A stretch of 64,000 nucleotides of DNA, taken from the NCBI RefSeq assembly GCF_947489255.1, contig NZ_CANLCY010000005.1:62001-126000 (forward strand), given 5' to 3'. Positions 18,401 to 25,510 of the stretch are shown in pieces. Positions within the stretch are counted from its first letter, which is position 1; every line of letters starts with the position of its first letter. Origin of the DNA: an uncultured Microbacterium sp. GTDB lineage: Bacteria; Actinomycetota; Actinomycetes; Actinomycetales; Microbacteriaceae. The notes beneath the pieces are model-generated. The model was not told where the DNA came from and ran no database searches. It saw only the letters and a list, made by a program, of their open reading frames with translations. The position numbers were made by a program, and so were the translations under genes.

Positions 18401-19326
18401 TTCCAGTTCGACGCGAAGATCCCGGGGTTGGTCTCGTCCATCGCCGAGATGACGGCGTCGGTGGTGGTGCTCGGCTGGGCGAGGCGAGCGGCGAGCGCCT
18501 TCACCATCGCGTCCTGGGCCTGCGGACCGATGTGCGCCCCCTCCTGGCGTCCGCCAGTGGGCCACGTCGCCCCGTTGGGGATCTGGGTCTGCCAGTAGTT
18601 CGTGTTCGGCTCGTTGAACGGGTCGATCGTGTCGAACTGGATGCCGTGGGCCTTCTCGAGCTCGTCGACGACGTTCACGAGGTACCCGGCGAATTTGTCC
18701 ATGTCGGCCGGAGCGAGCTGCTCGCTCGTGGCGTTGTTGATCCCGCCCGAGACGTAGCCGCTCTGGGTGAGGAAGTACGGAGGCGAGTTGCTGAACGCCT
18801 CCCAGTGGGTGACCTTGCCCTTGAGCGCATCGATCCACCACCGCTGGGCGGAGTCGGCGTCGAAGTCGTAGGCGTTCGGGTCGTCGGGGTTCCACGCGGC
18901 CTTGTACCGATCGCGGTCGGCGTAGTCCGACGTGATAGCGCCCTGGGCGTCGCTCGCCTGCAGGCCGGGGTTCCAGAATCCGGGAACCGCGCCGCCGGGT
19001 CGCAGGTACGCCGGAACGTCGGAGGCGTTGCCGCCGCCGATGTTGTAGCGCGCGATGTTGAGGTTCAGGCCCTCTTCGCCGAACACGGCGTCGAAGAGCT
19101 TCTGACGCACATCGGCCGGGTAGTTCCCGGTCGCGTTGGCGAACCACACCAGGCTCGTCCCCCAGCCCTCGAAGGGATCCGCCGCCGAGGCGGGGTTGGG
19201 GGTGATGCGCACGGTGGATGTGGTGGCCCCCGCAGCGGGCGCCGCGGGAGCGACGGTCGTTGCCGCGACCCCGCCGGCAGCCAGGGCGACAGCGCAGGTC
19301 ATCGACAACAGTCGAGCTGACTTCAT
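15433..19326 (-). CDS. Secreted multidomain GH30 glycosidase, candidate endo-beta-1,6-galactanase, with sortase-type anchor
   Basis: A 1297-residue exported enzyme: signal peptide (1-~34), GH30 barrel with acid/base E239 (DPFNEPN) and nucleophile E350 (LWMSEVEGNW), GH30 beta-domain to ~560, ricin-B-like lectin (~600-740, ending GNQQWKI), bacterial Ig-like repeats, a discoidin-like module, a cadherin-like repeat (PLAGFDPKVFEYTVA), another Ig-like domain, a Gly/Ser/Thr/Pro linker, and a C-terminal LANTG...LAVTG, hydrophobic helix and Arg tail. Actinobacterial class E sortases use LAxTG, so wall attachment is likely. The barrel resembles GH30 subfamily 5 galactanases. The start at 19326 is uncertain; an in-frame ATG at 19332 is equally possible. 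Two perfect LacI-type palindromes lie upstream. Confidence 0.85.
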   Translation of the reverse strand: MKSARLLSMTCAVALAAGGVAATTVAPAAPAAGATTSTVRITPNPASAADPFEGWGTSLVWFANATGNYPADVRQKLFDAVFGEEGLNLNIARYNIGGGNASDVPAYLRPGGAVPGFWNPGLQASDAQGAITSDYADRDRYKAAWNPDDPNAYDFDADSAQRWWIDALKGKVTHWEAFSNSPPYFLTQSGYVSGGINNATSEQLAPADMDKFAGYLVNVVDELEKAHGIQFDTIDPFNEPNTNYWQTQIPNGATWPTGGRQEGAHIGPQAQDAMVKALAARLAQPSTTTDAVISAMDETNPGIFASNWNTWSAQSKSLVDQLNVHTYGTSGRQVVRDIAKAADKPLWMSEVEGNWTAGGFTTNDINNGIGMAEHIVGDLRELEPSAWVFWQPVEDLYNMQKVENLNWGSVYIDFDCNAEGKSLRRIADGEADPSCKVLTNEKYNTVRNFTHYIHPGDRLMSTDNAQSTAAVDADGQGATIVHVNSDASEKTVQIDLSDFGTIAPGATVTPVVTTQSTVDEPTVNALKEGAKVAVDPTTRTAILTVPAKSVTTFVIDGVSGVSADAAAFRDGQTVQFSGLQSGLALDASSGLAIRAAATTPEAAQAQSWTVRTIDGEGTNRHRFTLQNGTGKFLASRNGGTALVDADPAAAAGDPATQWMASTTDGEYFSLLNVASERVLDVNQASTTPGATVGLWTSNGGGNQQWKIAGTTVVGTDPVSAATAVNVAPTLPSTVTVRYAGGVQRSAAVTWQLDGVDVSRPGTVTVRGTGTDLFGGAFEATATVEVGPYTATRPASITVAAGSALDAVQSQADTTVQAELSPSGAGFSLPVEWNWDGVADSAFAQPGTVSVPGVATGPAGERLDAKLTVIVTEAGENNVAPQSAPSATYTESGYPVGNTINGITTDKGWSNWRGGAKNTQDTLSYVLAKRETLSHVSVQFFKDGGSLSWPTTLRVDRRVSGGDWVQGDEVAVPTPANGAPKVDVPVTGAADEVRVILNARPQTHMIVSEVEIYAATASPAGVADLARLTVGDEPLAGFDPKVFEYTVASTGSAWPQLHALAVDQDAAVEITQPGDAAETARAAGGVGSVRVTAPDGTEQTYTVTVSRTVGVDTPTLAGEPRVGSTVRATAATDPADATLSFAWLRDGTAIDGATADSYALTAADEGRDISVEVTASAPGYTAASARSAAIVPEAAPVDPGTGTGTDPGTGTGTDPGAGAGTGGGSNAGGGSNAGSGSNAGSGSSAGSGTTAGGSSAGLANTGMHAEGLAVTGAGAVLLLLLGGLVLWRRRRGAGSIEN
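15560..15760 (-). repeat. Low-complexity linker-coding repeats inside the GH30 gene
   Basis: Short degenerate tandem units code for repeated DPGTGTGT and (G/S)(G/S)SNAG blocks. The near-identical copies of the ggtcggtgcccgtaccc type suggest slippage and length variation between strains. This is a flexible cell-wall-spanning linker, not a CRISPR array. Confidence 0.75.
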
Positions 19327-19371
19327 CGTCATTCCGATCCGGCCGCCACAGTGCGGCCTCGCAGGTGGTGA

Positions 19372-19399
19372 TGTTGACGTCAACATGTTGACGTCAACA
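19372..19399. promoter_or_regulatory. Two abutting LacI operators upstream of the GH30 gene
   Basis: The perfect 14-base palindrome TGTTGACGTCAACA occurs at 19372-19385 and again at 19386-19399 with no spacer. The same motif, with one or two changes, recurs at the ABC promoter 1.1 kb away, so the LacI protein coded between them (19448-20494) is the probable ligand. The sites lie just downstream of the predicted transcription start and would act as a road-block. Confidence 0.85.
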
Positions 19400-19402
19400 C
19401 TC

Positions 19403-19431
19403 AACCTAGCGGACGACCCCGACGGGCACAA
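19403..19431 (-). promoter_or_regulatory. Predicted promoter of the GH30 gene
   Basis: On the reverse strand a -35 TTGTGC (19431-19426) and a -10 TAGGTT (19408-19403) are spaced by 17 bases. The start point would fall inside the first operator. The boxes are only moderate matches to consensus. Confidence 0.5.
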
Positions 19432-19447
19432 CGCCCCGAGGGTGCCC

Positions 19448-20494
19448 TCAGCGACGAGGGCCGGAGCTCGCCCGCACGACCAGCGAGGTCGGCACGAGGG
19501 TGCGCGCGTGCTCGCCGCCACTGCCCTCGATGTCGGCGATGAGGGCGGTCATCGCCTCCTCGCCCACGCGCTCGAAGCGCTGGCGGACGGTCGTGAGCGG
19601 GGGCCAGAAGTTCGCCGACTCGGGCATGTCGTCGAAGCCGACGACACTGACGTGACCGGGCACGGCGCGCCCCGTCTCGTGCAGGGCGCGGATGACGCCG
19701 AGCGCCATCTGGTCATTGGCCGCGAAGACGGCCGTCACGTCGGGCATCGCCGCCAGCGCGAGGCCGATGCGGTGCCCCGACTCGGCCGTCCAGTCGCCGA
19801 TCTGCACGTCGGGCACCCGGCATCCCCGCTGCTCGAGGGCGGTGCGCCAGGCGTCGCGACGACGTTCGGCGGCGAACGACTCCGGGGGCCCCGACACGTG
19901 CCACACCGTCTCGTGGCCGAGGTCGAGCAGGTGCTCCGTCGCGAGCCTCGCCCCCTGAGCCTGATCGTTGTCGACCACCGCGTAGGGATAGTCCGCGCTG
20001 GAGTCGACGACCACGACGGGCAGCCCCGACGGGATCGACAGCTCGTTCTCACCGAGGCGATGCGTCTCGATCAGGATGACGATGCCGTCGACGGCGTGCT
20101 CGCGCAGGCGGAGGAAGGCACCGGACACGTCGGACTGCGAGGCCGACTGCACGGTGATGAGGGTGATCGAGTATCCGGATGCCGCCGCCATCGACGCGAG
20201 GGCGTCGAGGGTGCGCGTGTTGCCGTAGGAGCTGAGCGAGAACATGATCACGCCGATGCTGCGGAAGCGCCCCGAGCGCAGAGCGCGCGCCGCGCTGTTG
20301 GGGCGATAGCCCAGCGCCGACATGGCGTCGAGCACGCGCTGCCGCGTCTCGGGGTCGACGTTGGCGCGTTCGTTGGCCACGCGCGAGACGGTCTGACCGG
20401 ACACCCCCGCCGCCGCGGCCACGTCGGCCATCGACACCTCCCGACGACGCTCGCGCGTCGGGATCGCGGCCGACGTCGTCGTCGTTTCGCTCAT
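19448..20494 (-). CDS. LacI-family repressor of the galactan/arabinan locus
   Basis: A 348-residue regulator with an N-terminal LacI helix-turn-helix (SMADVAAAAGVSGQTVSRVAN, hinge RPNSAARALRSGR) and a sugar-binding core (FAANDQMALGVIRAL, VVGFDDMPESANFWPPLTTV). It lies between the GH30 gene and the importer operon, both of which carry TGTTGACGTCAACA-type operators. It is a close paralogue of the regulator at 36628-37593: both end in the same PPLTTVRQ pattern and share the S(L/V)GN(T/S)R start of the core. A strong GAGGGGG ribosome site precedes the start. The operators at 20511-20557 overlap its own promoter region, so it should be autoregulated. The inducer is probably a galacto- or arabino-oligosaccharide. 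Confidence 0.9.
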   Translation of the reverse strand: MSETTTTSAAIPTRERRREVSMADVAAAAGVSGQTVSRVANERANVDPETRQRVLDAMSALGYRPNSAARALRSGRFRSIGVIMFSLSSYGNTRTLDALASMAAASGYSITLITVQSASQSDVSGAFLRLREHAVDGIVILIETHRLGENELSIPSGLPVVVVDSSADYPYAVVDNDQAQGARLATEHLLDLGHETVWHVSGPPESFAAERRRDAWRTALEQRGCRVPDVQIGDWTAESGHRIGLALAAMPDVTAVFAANDQMALGVIRALHETGRAVPGHVSVVGFDDMPESANFWPPLTTVRQRFERVGEEAMTALIADIEGSGGEHARTLVPTSLVVRASSGPRR

Positions 20495-20510
20495 GCCTGC
20501 CCCCTCGGGA

Positions 20511-20557
20511 TGTTGACGTTGACACCTTAGCGCGCGGGGGTTATGTTTACGTCAACA
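20511..20557 (+). promoter_or_regulatory. Strong promoter with two LacI operators, importer/GH51/GH35 operon
   Basis: A consensus -35 TTGACA (20519-20524) and a -10 TATGTT (20542-20547) have a 17-base spacer. Operator TGTTGACGTTGACA (20511-20524) covers the -35 box and TGTTTACGTCAACA (20544-20557) covers the -10 box, 33 bases apart. Both match the palindromes before the GH30 gene. This is direct evidence for one LacI regulon across both sides. Confidence 0.88.
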
Positions 20558-20604
20558 TCCCGACGACCCGGCCGGGATGCGCACCAACGAAGAGGCACTG
20601 GACG

Positions 20605-21528
20605 ATGACGACCACCGCGGCACCCCCGCCCGCCCTGCGCACCCCGCGGCGCAAGCGGCGCGCACGAATCGACGATAGAGGCTGGCTGTTCGTCGCCCCC
20701 TTCGCCCTCGTCTTCGCGCTCGTGTTCCTGGCTCCGCTGGCGTACAGCGTGTACCTGAGCCTCTTCCGCGACCAGCTCATCGGCGGCAACGCCTTCGTGG
20801 GCTTCGAGAACTACGTCACCGCCTTCGGCGACCCCAAGTTCTGGGACGGCTTCGGCCGTGTGGCGGTGTTCCTCGTGGTGCAGGTGCCGGTCATGCTGCT
20901 GCTGGCGCTGGCCGCGGCCCTCGCGATCGACAGCGCCCGCCTGCACGCCGCGGGCTTCTACCGCATCGTCATCTTCCTCCCCTACGCCGTGCCGGCCGTC
21001 GTCGCCGTGCTCATGTGGGGCTACATCTACGGCGACCAGTTCGGCCTGACCCGCAACCTCAACGACCTGCTCGGCGGACAGTTCGTGCAGCCCTTCCTGC
21101 CCGAGTGGATGCTGCTGTCGATCGGCAACATCGTCACCTGGCAGTTCGTGGGCTACAACATGCTGATCTTCTACTCATCGCTGAAGACCATTCCGAACGA
21201 GCTCTACGAAGCGGCATCCATCGACGGGGCGGGCGCGTGGCGCACGATCTTCTCGATCAAGATCCCCGCGGTGCGCGGCGCCATCGTCATCGCCACGATC
21301 TTCTCGATCATCGGCAGCTTCCAGCTGTTCAACGAGCCCAACATCCTCAAGCCGCTGGCGCCGAACACGATCTCGACGTTCTTCACGCCGAACATGTACG
21401 CCTACAACCTCTCGTTCGCCGGCCAGCAGTACAACTACGCCGCCACGATCGCCATCATCATGGGCGTCATCACCGCGGTGATCGCCTACGTCGTGCAGCT
21501 GCGCGGCTCACGTCAGGAGGCGCGATGA
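20605..21528 (+). CDS. Carbohydrate ABC transporter permease (MalF type), galactan/arabinan locus
   Basis: CUT1 permease of 307 residues: basic N-terminus (RRKRRARIDDRG), then six predicted helices and the EAA loop EAASIDGAGAWRTIFSIKIP. It is the first gene behind the LacI-controlled promoter and overlaps the next permease gene by four bases. It closely resembles the permease at 31147-32076 (shared VGYNMLI.YSSL pattern), which points to duplication of the importer genes. Confidence 0.92.
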   Translation: MTTTAAPPPALRTPRRKRRARIDDRGWLFVAPFALVFALVFLAPLAYSVYLSLFRDQLIGGNAFVGFENYVTAFGDPKFWDGFGRVAVFLVVQVPVMLLLALAAALAIDSARLHAAGFYRIVIFLPYAVPAVVAVLMWGYIYGDQFGLTRNLNDLLGGQFVQPFLPEWMLLSIGNIVTWQFVGYNMLIFYSSLKTIPNELYEAASIDGAGAWRTIFSIKIPAVRGAIVIATIFSIIGSFQLFNEPNILKPLAPNTISTFFTPNMYAYNLSFAGQQYNYAATIAIIMGVITAVIAYVVQLRGSRQEAR

Positions 21529-22463
21529 CCACCGCGACCGCACCCCGCACCGACACCGTCGCCGTGACCACGCCCCGTTCCGGCCGCAGCCGCGCGCGCT
21601 TCGCCCGCACCTCGCCGACGCACAGCAAGAAGTCGATCGTGCTGAGCATCGTCATGGGCCTGTACCTGCTGTACACGCTCGTGCCGCTGTTCTGGCTCGT
21701 CATCAACGCCACCAAGACCCAGCCCGACCTCTTCACCACGTTCGGCCTCGGCCCCGGCAACAGCTTCGCCCTGTTCGACAACATCGCCCAGACGCTGACC
21801 TACCGCGACGGCATCTTCGTCCGCTGGCTCGGCAACACCCTGCTCTACGTCGTCGTCGGAGCGGGCGGGGCGACGCTGCTCGCGACCCTCGCCGGGTACG
21901 GTCTGGCCAAGTACAACTTCCGCGGCCGCAAGGCGGTGTTCGCCGTCGTCCTCGGCGCGATCGCCGTGCCCGGAACGGCGCTCGCGGTGCCGACCTTCCT
22001 GCTGTTCAGCCAGCTCGGCATCACCAACACCCCCTGGGCGATCATCATCCCCTCGCTCATCAGCCCCTTCGGGCTGTACCTGATCTGGGTGTACGCGACC
22101 GACGCGATCCCCACCGAGCTGCTCGAAGCCGCGCGCATGGACGGCGCGGGCGAGTTCCGCACGTTCTTCACCATCTCGATCCGCCTGCTCACGCCGGGCA
22201 TCGTCACCGTGCTGCTGTTCGCGGTCGTGGCGACCTGGAACAACTACTTCCTGCCGTTGATCATGCTCAGCGACCCCACCTGGTACCCGCTCACCGTGGG
22301 GCTCAACCAGTGGAACGCGCAGGCCATCGGCGTGGGCGCCCAGCCCATCTACAACCTCGTGATCACCGGGGCGCTGCTGTCGATCATCCCGATCGTCGCC
22401 GCGTTCCTCGTGCTGCAGCGCTTCTGGCAATCGGGCCTGAGCGCGGGCAGCGTCAAGCAGTGA
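21525..22463 (+). CDS. Carbohydrate ABC transporter permease (MalG type), galactan/arabinan locus
   Basis: Second membrane subunit, 312 residues, six predicted helices, EAA loop EAARMDGAGEFRTFFTISIRL and the typical WNNYFLPLIML segment. The ATG at 21525 is preceded by AGGAGG within the end of the first permease gene. It is closely similar to the permease at 32073-32978, sharing the YRDGIF.RWLGN.LLY pattern. A 90-base gap with a small hairpin separates it from the binding-protein gene. Confidence 0.92.
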   Translation: MTTATAPRTDTVAVTTPRSGRSRARFARTSPTHSKKSIVLSIVMGLYLLYTLVPLFWLVINATKTQPDLFTTFGLGPGNSFALFDNIAQTLTYRDGIFVRWLGNTLLYVVVGAGGATLLATLAGYGLAKYNFRGRKAVFAVVLGAIAVPGTALAVPTFLLFSQLGITNTPWAIIIPSLISPFGLYLIWVYATDAIPTELLEAARMDGAGEFRTFFTISIRLLTPGIVTVLLFAVVATWNNYFLPLIMLSDPTWYPLTVGLNQWNAQAIGVGAQPIYNLVITGALLSIIPIVAAFLVLQRFWQSGLSAGSVKQ

Positions 22464-22553
22464 TCCGCTGACCCCCCACACCGCCTCGTCCCGGTCACGG
22501 GACGTCGCACCTGCAACCGCAACACATCCACAACAACGAAGTAGAGGAATCCG

Positions 22554-23903
22554 ATGACATTCATGCGCAAGGGCTCCGCCGTGCGGCGGACCGTCTTCGC
22601 CGTAGCCGCCACCGCTCTGTCGGTCGGCGCGCTCACCGCGTGCTCCGGCGGCAACGCCGGCGGCGCAGCCGCCGGCTCGGCCGACGACATCGAGAAGGCC
22701 CTCGAGGCCGGCGGCGAGATCACGTACTGGTCGTGGACCCCCTCGGCCGAGGCGCAGGTCGCCGCGTTCGAGAAGAAGTACCCCAACGTCAAGGTGAACT
22801 ACGTCAACGCGGGCACCAACACCGAGGAGTACACCAAGCTCCAGAACGCCATCAAGGCCGGCTCGGGCGCCCCCGACGTCGTGCAGATCGAGTACTACGC
22901 CTTCCCGCAGTTCGCGCTCTCCGACTCGCTGCTCGACCTGTCGTCCTACGGCTTCGGCGACCTCGAGGGCGACTACGCGTCGGGCCCGTGGGGCTCGGTC
23001 GACTTCGACGGCAAGATCTACGGCCTCCCGCAGGACTCGGGCCCCATGGCCCTGTTCTACAACAAGAGCGTCTTCGACCAGTACGGCATCTCCGTGCCCA
23101 CCACGTGGGACGAGTACTACGCCGCGGCGCAGAAGCTGCACGCGGCCGACCCGACCAAGTACATCACCGCCGACACCGGCGACTCGGGCTTCACCACCAG
23201 CATGATCTGGCAGGCCGGCGGCACGCCCTTCTCGGCCGACGGCACCGACGTCACCATCGACCTGCAGGACGACGGATCGAAGAAGTTCGCCGACAACTGG
23301 AACCGTCTCATCGAGGGCGGCCTGCTCTCCGACACCCCCAGCTGGAGCGACGAGTGGTTCAAGGGCCTCGGCGACGGCTCGATCGCGTCGCTCGTGATCG
23401 GCGCCTGGATGCCCGGCGTGCTCGAGAGCTCCGTCGAAGACGGCGCGGGCAAGTGGGCCGTGGCCCCCATCCCGACCTACGACGGACAGCCCGCGACCGC
23501 TGAGAACGGCGGCGGCGGTCAGGCCGTGACCAAGCAGAGCAAGAACCCCGCTCTCGCGGCCGGCTTCCTGAAGTGGCTGAACAACGACGAGGAGAGCCTG
23601 CAGATCTTCGCCGAGTCGGGTGGCTTCCCCTCCACGACCGCGCAGCTGAGCGACCCCGCCTTCGTCGACAAGGCGTCGGACTACTTCGGCGGACAGCAGA
23701 TCAACCAGGTGCTCACCCAGGCGTCGAGCGACGTGGTGAAGGGCTTCAGCTACCTGCCCTTCCAGGTCTACGCCAACAGCATCTACAGCGACACCGTCGG
23801 CCAGGCCTACGCCAACAAGAGCGACCTGAACGCCGGTCTGACGACCTGGCAGGACCAGCTCGTGCAGTACGGCAACGACCAGGGCTTCTCGGTCAACAAG
23901 TAA
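22554..23903 (+). CDS. Sugar-binding lipoprotein, galactan/arabinan locus
   Basis: Solute-binding protein of 449 residues. Residues 1-~30 are a lipoprotein signal with lipobox LTAC before SGGNAGG. The mature part shows the extracellular-solute-binding pattern (AEAQVAAFEKKYPNVKVNYV, YGLPQDSGPMALFYNKSVF). GAGGA lies eight bases before the ATG at 22554; an in-frame ATG three codons later is also possible. The order permease, permease, binding protein is unusual, and its own ribosome site plus a downstream hairpin may give it higher expression than the permeases. The ligand is presumably a beta-galacto-oligosaccharide or arabinogalacto-oligosaccharide. Confidence 0.92.
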   Translation: MTFMRKGSAVRRTVFAVAATALSVGALTACSGGNAGGAAAGSADDIEKALEAGGEITYWSWTPSAEAQVAAFEKKYPNVKVNYVNAGTNTEEYTKLQNAIKAGSGAPDVVQIEYYAFPQFALSDSLLDLSSYGFGDLEGDYASGPWGSVDFDGKIYGLPQDSGPMALFYNKSVFDQYGISVPTTWDEYYAAAQKLHAADPTKYITADTGDSGFTTSMIWQAGGTPFSADGTDVTIDLQDDGSKKFADNWNRLIEGGLLSDTPSWSDEWFKGLGDGSIASLVIGAWMPGVLESSVEDGAGKWAVAPIPTYDGQPATAENGGGGQAVTKQSKNPALAAGFLKWLNNDEESLQIFAESGGFPSTTAQLSDPAFVDKASDYFGGQQINQVLTQASSDVVKGFSYLPFQVYANSIYSDTVGQAYANKSDLNAGLTTWQDQLVQYGNDQGFSVNK

Positions 23904-23913
23904 CACCTTCGTC

Positions 23914-23948
23914 GGGGCGGGTCGCATCTGTCGTATGCGGCCCGCCCC
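23914..23948 (+). terminator. Hairpin between binding-protein and GH51 genes
   Basis: Fourteen-base arms (23914-23927 and 23935-23948) with a single T.G wobble and a 7-base loop, followed by a pyrimidine run. Because the GH51 gene follows on the same strand, it probably acts as a partial terminator or as an mRNA 3'-end stabiliser. Confidence 0.6.
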
Positions 23949-23975
23949 TTCCCCTTCCCACCAGGAGAAACCCGA

Positions 23976-25496
23976 ATGACCTCCCCCACCCGCATCGCCG
24001 TCGACCGCCGCACGGCCGGAGCCGAGGTTCCCCGCCGCCTGTTCGGCTCGTTCGTCGAGCACATGGGCCGTTGCGTGTACGACGGCATCCACGCCCCCGG
24101 GCACGACAGCGCCGACGCCGCGGGCTTCCGCGCCGATGTGCTCGAGCTCGTGCGCGAGCTCGGCGCCACGGTCGTGCGCTATCCGGGCGGGAACTTCGTG
24201 TCGGGCTACCGGTGGGAAGACGGCGTGGGGCCCCGCGACGAGCGCCCCGTGCGACTGGACGCCGCGTGGCACAGCACCGAGACGAACCAGGTGGGTCTGC
24301 ACGAGTTCGCCGAGTGGGCGGATGCCGCGGGCCTCGAGGTCATGGAAGCGGTGAACCTGGGCACGCGCGGCGTCGCCGAGGCCGCCGACCTGCTCGAGTA
24401 CACGAACCACCCCTCCGGCACGGCGCTGAGCGACCGGCGCCGCGCGAACGGACGCGACGAGCCGTTCGGCATCCGCCTCTGGTGCCTCGGCAACGAGATG
24501 GACGGGCCCTGGCAGATCGGCCACAAGACCGCCGACGAGTACGGACGCCTCGCCGCGGAGACCGCGCGCATGATGCGCTTCATCGATCCGAACGTGGAGC
24601 TCGTCGCCGCCGGCAGCTCGAACCACGAGATGCCCACGTTCGGCGAGTGGGAGCGCACCGTTCTCCGCCACACCGCCGGCCTCGTCGACCACATCTCGGT
24701 GCACGCCTACTACGAGGAGGACCCCGCCGACCCGGCGAGCTTCCTCGCCAGCTCCGCCGCCCTCGACCGCTACATCTCCGACGTCGTCGACATCATCGAC
24801 GAGGTCGGCGCCACGACCCCCGACGGCGGGACGATCGGCATCAGCGTCGACGAGTGGAACGTCTGGAACCAGACCCGCTGGAACGAGGTCGACAAGCCCC
24901 GCGTCTTCACCGGCGACTGGCCCGTGGCCCCGCGTCTCATCGAGGACGACTACACCGTGACCGACGCGGTCGTCGTCGGCTCCCTGCTCATCACGCTCAT
25001 CCGCCGGTCGGACCGGGTCTCGATGGCAAACCTCGCGCAGCTCGTGAACGTCATCGCCCCGATCCGCACCGAACCGGGCGGCGGTGCGGCCTGGCGCCAG
25101 AGCACCTTCCACCCGTTCGCCCTCACCGCGAAGGCGGCATCCGGTCGGGTCGTCCTCCCCCGCATCGAGGGCGCCGTCATCGACACGGCCCGCCACGGCG
25201 AGGTCGACGCGGTCGACGCCGTCGCGACCGTCGACGGTGACGCCGTCTCGGTCTTCCTCGCCCACCGCGACCTGGACGCCTCCACCCCGGTCGAGCTCGA
25301 CCTGGGGCCGGTCGCCGAGGTCGAGGCGGTCGTGGTCACGATCCCCGAGGGCGGCGACCGCCACACCACCAACTCCGCGGGCGCCGAGCCCGTCGCCCCC
25401 GCGCCGCTCGCCATCGAGGCCGGTGCGGACGGCATTCTGCGCTTCACCCTCCCCGCCCTCGCCTGGGTGCGCCTGACCGCGCGCCTCACCGACTGA
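23976..25496 (+). CDS. Alpha-L-arabinofuranosidase, glycoside hydrolase family 51
   Basis: Removes arabinofuranose side groups from imported oligosaccharides. The 506-residue protein is full length for GH51 and lacks a signal peptide, so it is cytoplasmic. The acid/base Glu is E174 (LGNEMDGPWQIGHK) and the nucleophile is E293 (SVDEWNVWN); the barrel start GSFVEHMGRCVYDGI is also typical. A good site (CAGGAGAAA) precedes the ATG. It lies 14 bases before the GH35 gene. No arabinose isomerase or kinase gene is in the window, so arabinose must be processed by genes elsewhere. Confidence 0.95.
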   Translation: MTSPTRIAVDRRTAGAEVPRRLFGSFVEHMGRCVYDGIHAPGHDSADAAGFRADVLELVRELGATVVRYPGGNFVSGYRWEDGVGPRDERPVRLDAAWHSTETNQVGLHEFAEWADAAGLEVMEAVNLGTRGVAEAADLLEYTNHPSGTALSDRRRANGRDEPFGIRLWCLGNEMDGPWQIGHKTADEYGRLAAETARMMRFIDPNVELVAAGSSNHEMPTFGEWERTVLRHTAGLVDHISVHAYYEEDPADPASFLASSAALDRYISDVVDIIDEVGATTPDGGTIGISVDEWNVWNQTRWNEVDKPRVFTGDWPVAPRLIEDDYTVTDAVVVGSLLITLIRRSDRVSMANLAQLVNVIAPIRTEPGGGAAWRQSTFHPFALTAKAASGRVVLPRIEGAVIDTARHGEVDAVDAVATVDGDAVSVFLAHRDLDASTPVELDLGPVAEVEAVVVTIPEGGDRHTTNSAGAEPVAPAPLAIEAGADGILRFTLPALAWVRLTARLTD

Positions 25497-25510
25497 CCCC
25501 GAAAGACACC

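Noticed and set aside
15193..19320. A 1375-codon open frame on the + strand opposite the GH30 gene
   Set aside because: It is antisense to an obvious multidomain enzyme, has Arg/Gly/Val-biased composition, and no recognisable domain. Long antisense frames are common at 70% GC.
21513..25364. A 1283-codon reverse-strand frame across permease, binding-protein and GH51 genes
   Set aside because: It is a shadow of three well-supported genes, with low-complexity Gly/Val/Arg/Glu composition and no start signals.
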